Assembly (NCBI RefSeq): GCF_030450125.1
Contig: NZ_CP123923.1
Coordinates: 4,774,001-4,838,000 of the forward strand
Length of the DNA: 64,000 bases
Direction of reading: 5' to 3'
Source of the DNA: Streptomyces sp. WP-1
GTDB taxonomy: Bacteria; Actinomycetota; Actinomycetes; Streptomycetales; Streptomycetaceae
The notes beneath the pieces were generated by a model. It did no database searches, was not told where the DNA came from, and saw only the letters and a list, made by a program, of their open reading frames with translations. Position 1 is the first letter of the stretch. Each line of letters opens with the position of its first letter. The position numbers and the translations under genes were made by a program. Positions 63,665 through 64,000 of the stretch are shown one piece after another.

Positions 63665-63854
63665 CCCTGCCCCTCCGCTCCGGCCCTCCCACCCCGGCTC
63701 GGGCGGCCGGGCAGGAGCCCCTACCCCCGCCCCTCAGCCGACCGAGTCGAGCGGGCCGGCGGGCAAAGCCTTACCGCGACCCCCGCCCCACCCTCCCCGC
63801 AGCGGTACGCTGACCAGCGGTCCAAGAAACCTCGCCCTCGAAGGGACACACCCC

Positions 63855-64000
63855 ATGCCGCTCGAAGCCGGCCTCCTGGAGATCCTCGCCTGCCCGGCCT
63901 GCCACGCCCCCCTCAAGGAGCAGGACACCGAGCTGATCTGCACCGGCCAGGACTGCGGTCTCGCCTACCCGGTCCGCGACGGCATCCCGGTCCTCCTCGT
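63855..64000 (+). CDS. Trm112-family protein, 5' part (gene cut by window edge)
   Basis: 49 residues to the window edge. [20 protein letters not shown], then [21 protein letters not shown], is the zinc-ribbon Trm112 signature (CPxC...C...C). Trm112-like proteins activate methyltransferases; in bacteria this small gene usually sits next to manA or manB. AAGGGA precedes ATG 63855. Confidence 0.9.
   Translation, partial: MPLEAGLLEILACPACHAPLKEQDTELICTGQDCGLAYPVRDGIPVLL

Overview
The window reads as chromosomal DNA from a Streptomyces species. It has very high GC with strong GC3 bias, GTG and TTG starts, overlapping ATGA/GTGA gene junctions, rare TTA (bldA-type) codons, a whiB gene, SigB-family sigma factor circuitry, multiple LytR-CpsA-Psr proteins, coenzyme F420 genes, and dispersed palindromic repeats of a kind I know from this genus. 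From about 10 kb onward the gene order (hut genes, SigB-type sigma module, two-component system, purK-purE, ugd, LCP cluster, fbiA-fbiB, whiB, manB) resembles what I remember of the S. coelicolor core chromosome. No tRNA, rRNA, IS element, prophage or CRISPR array was seen.

Layout. 1-6.2 kb is the end of an accessory catabolic or biosynthetic operon: an amino-acid dehydrogenase (cut by the window edge), an acyl-adenylating ligase with a TTA codon, a PLP aminotransferase and a fumarylacetoacetase-fold protein. A MerR regulator and an MFS exporter follow. 6.4-8.1 kb holds an RpiR-type regulator with its own palindrome and a small membrane protein. 8.1-10.3 kb is a four-gene roadblock/LC7 operon without GTPase or kinase; one gene has two TTA codons. 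10.5-17.6 kb holds a PLP decarboxylase divergent from a histidine-utilisation operon (hutU, M20 amidohydrolase, hutF, hutI). 17.7-20.2 kb is a sigma factor / STAS antagonist / ATPase anti-sigma module.

20.4-24.4 kb is a cell-surface cluster: two sortase-signal proteins sharing a cysteine-bracketed domain flank two further exported, membrane-anchored proteins. 24.5-32.2 kb holds a POT peptide transporter, a divergent two-component system, a GtrA protein, purK-purE and a dipeptidase. 32.2-37 kb carries two VOC genes with a divergent CGNR regulator, UDP-glucose dehydrogenase, acyl-CoA dehydrogenase and a copper-storage protein. 37-49 kb is an envelope-polymer region: five LCP ligase paralogues, a GT2 glycosyltransferase, a thioesterase, a half-size adenylation-domain protein and a sugar-nucleotide pyrophosphorylase. 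49-54 kb holds a DNA glycosylase, fbiB-fbiA, a cysteine dioxygenase and whiB. 54-64 kb holds a giant membrane glycosyltransferase with its exported partner, a MarR/SnoaL pair with twin operators, a zincin-like protein, a DUF3499 protein, manB and the start of a Trm112-like gene.

The strongest leads for new biology are the GTPase-less roadblock operon, the two-sorting-signal surface operon, several clean operator palindromes next to their likely regulators, and a dispersed repeat that sits inside the 5' end of the hut-operon amidohydrolase gene.
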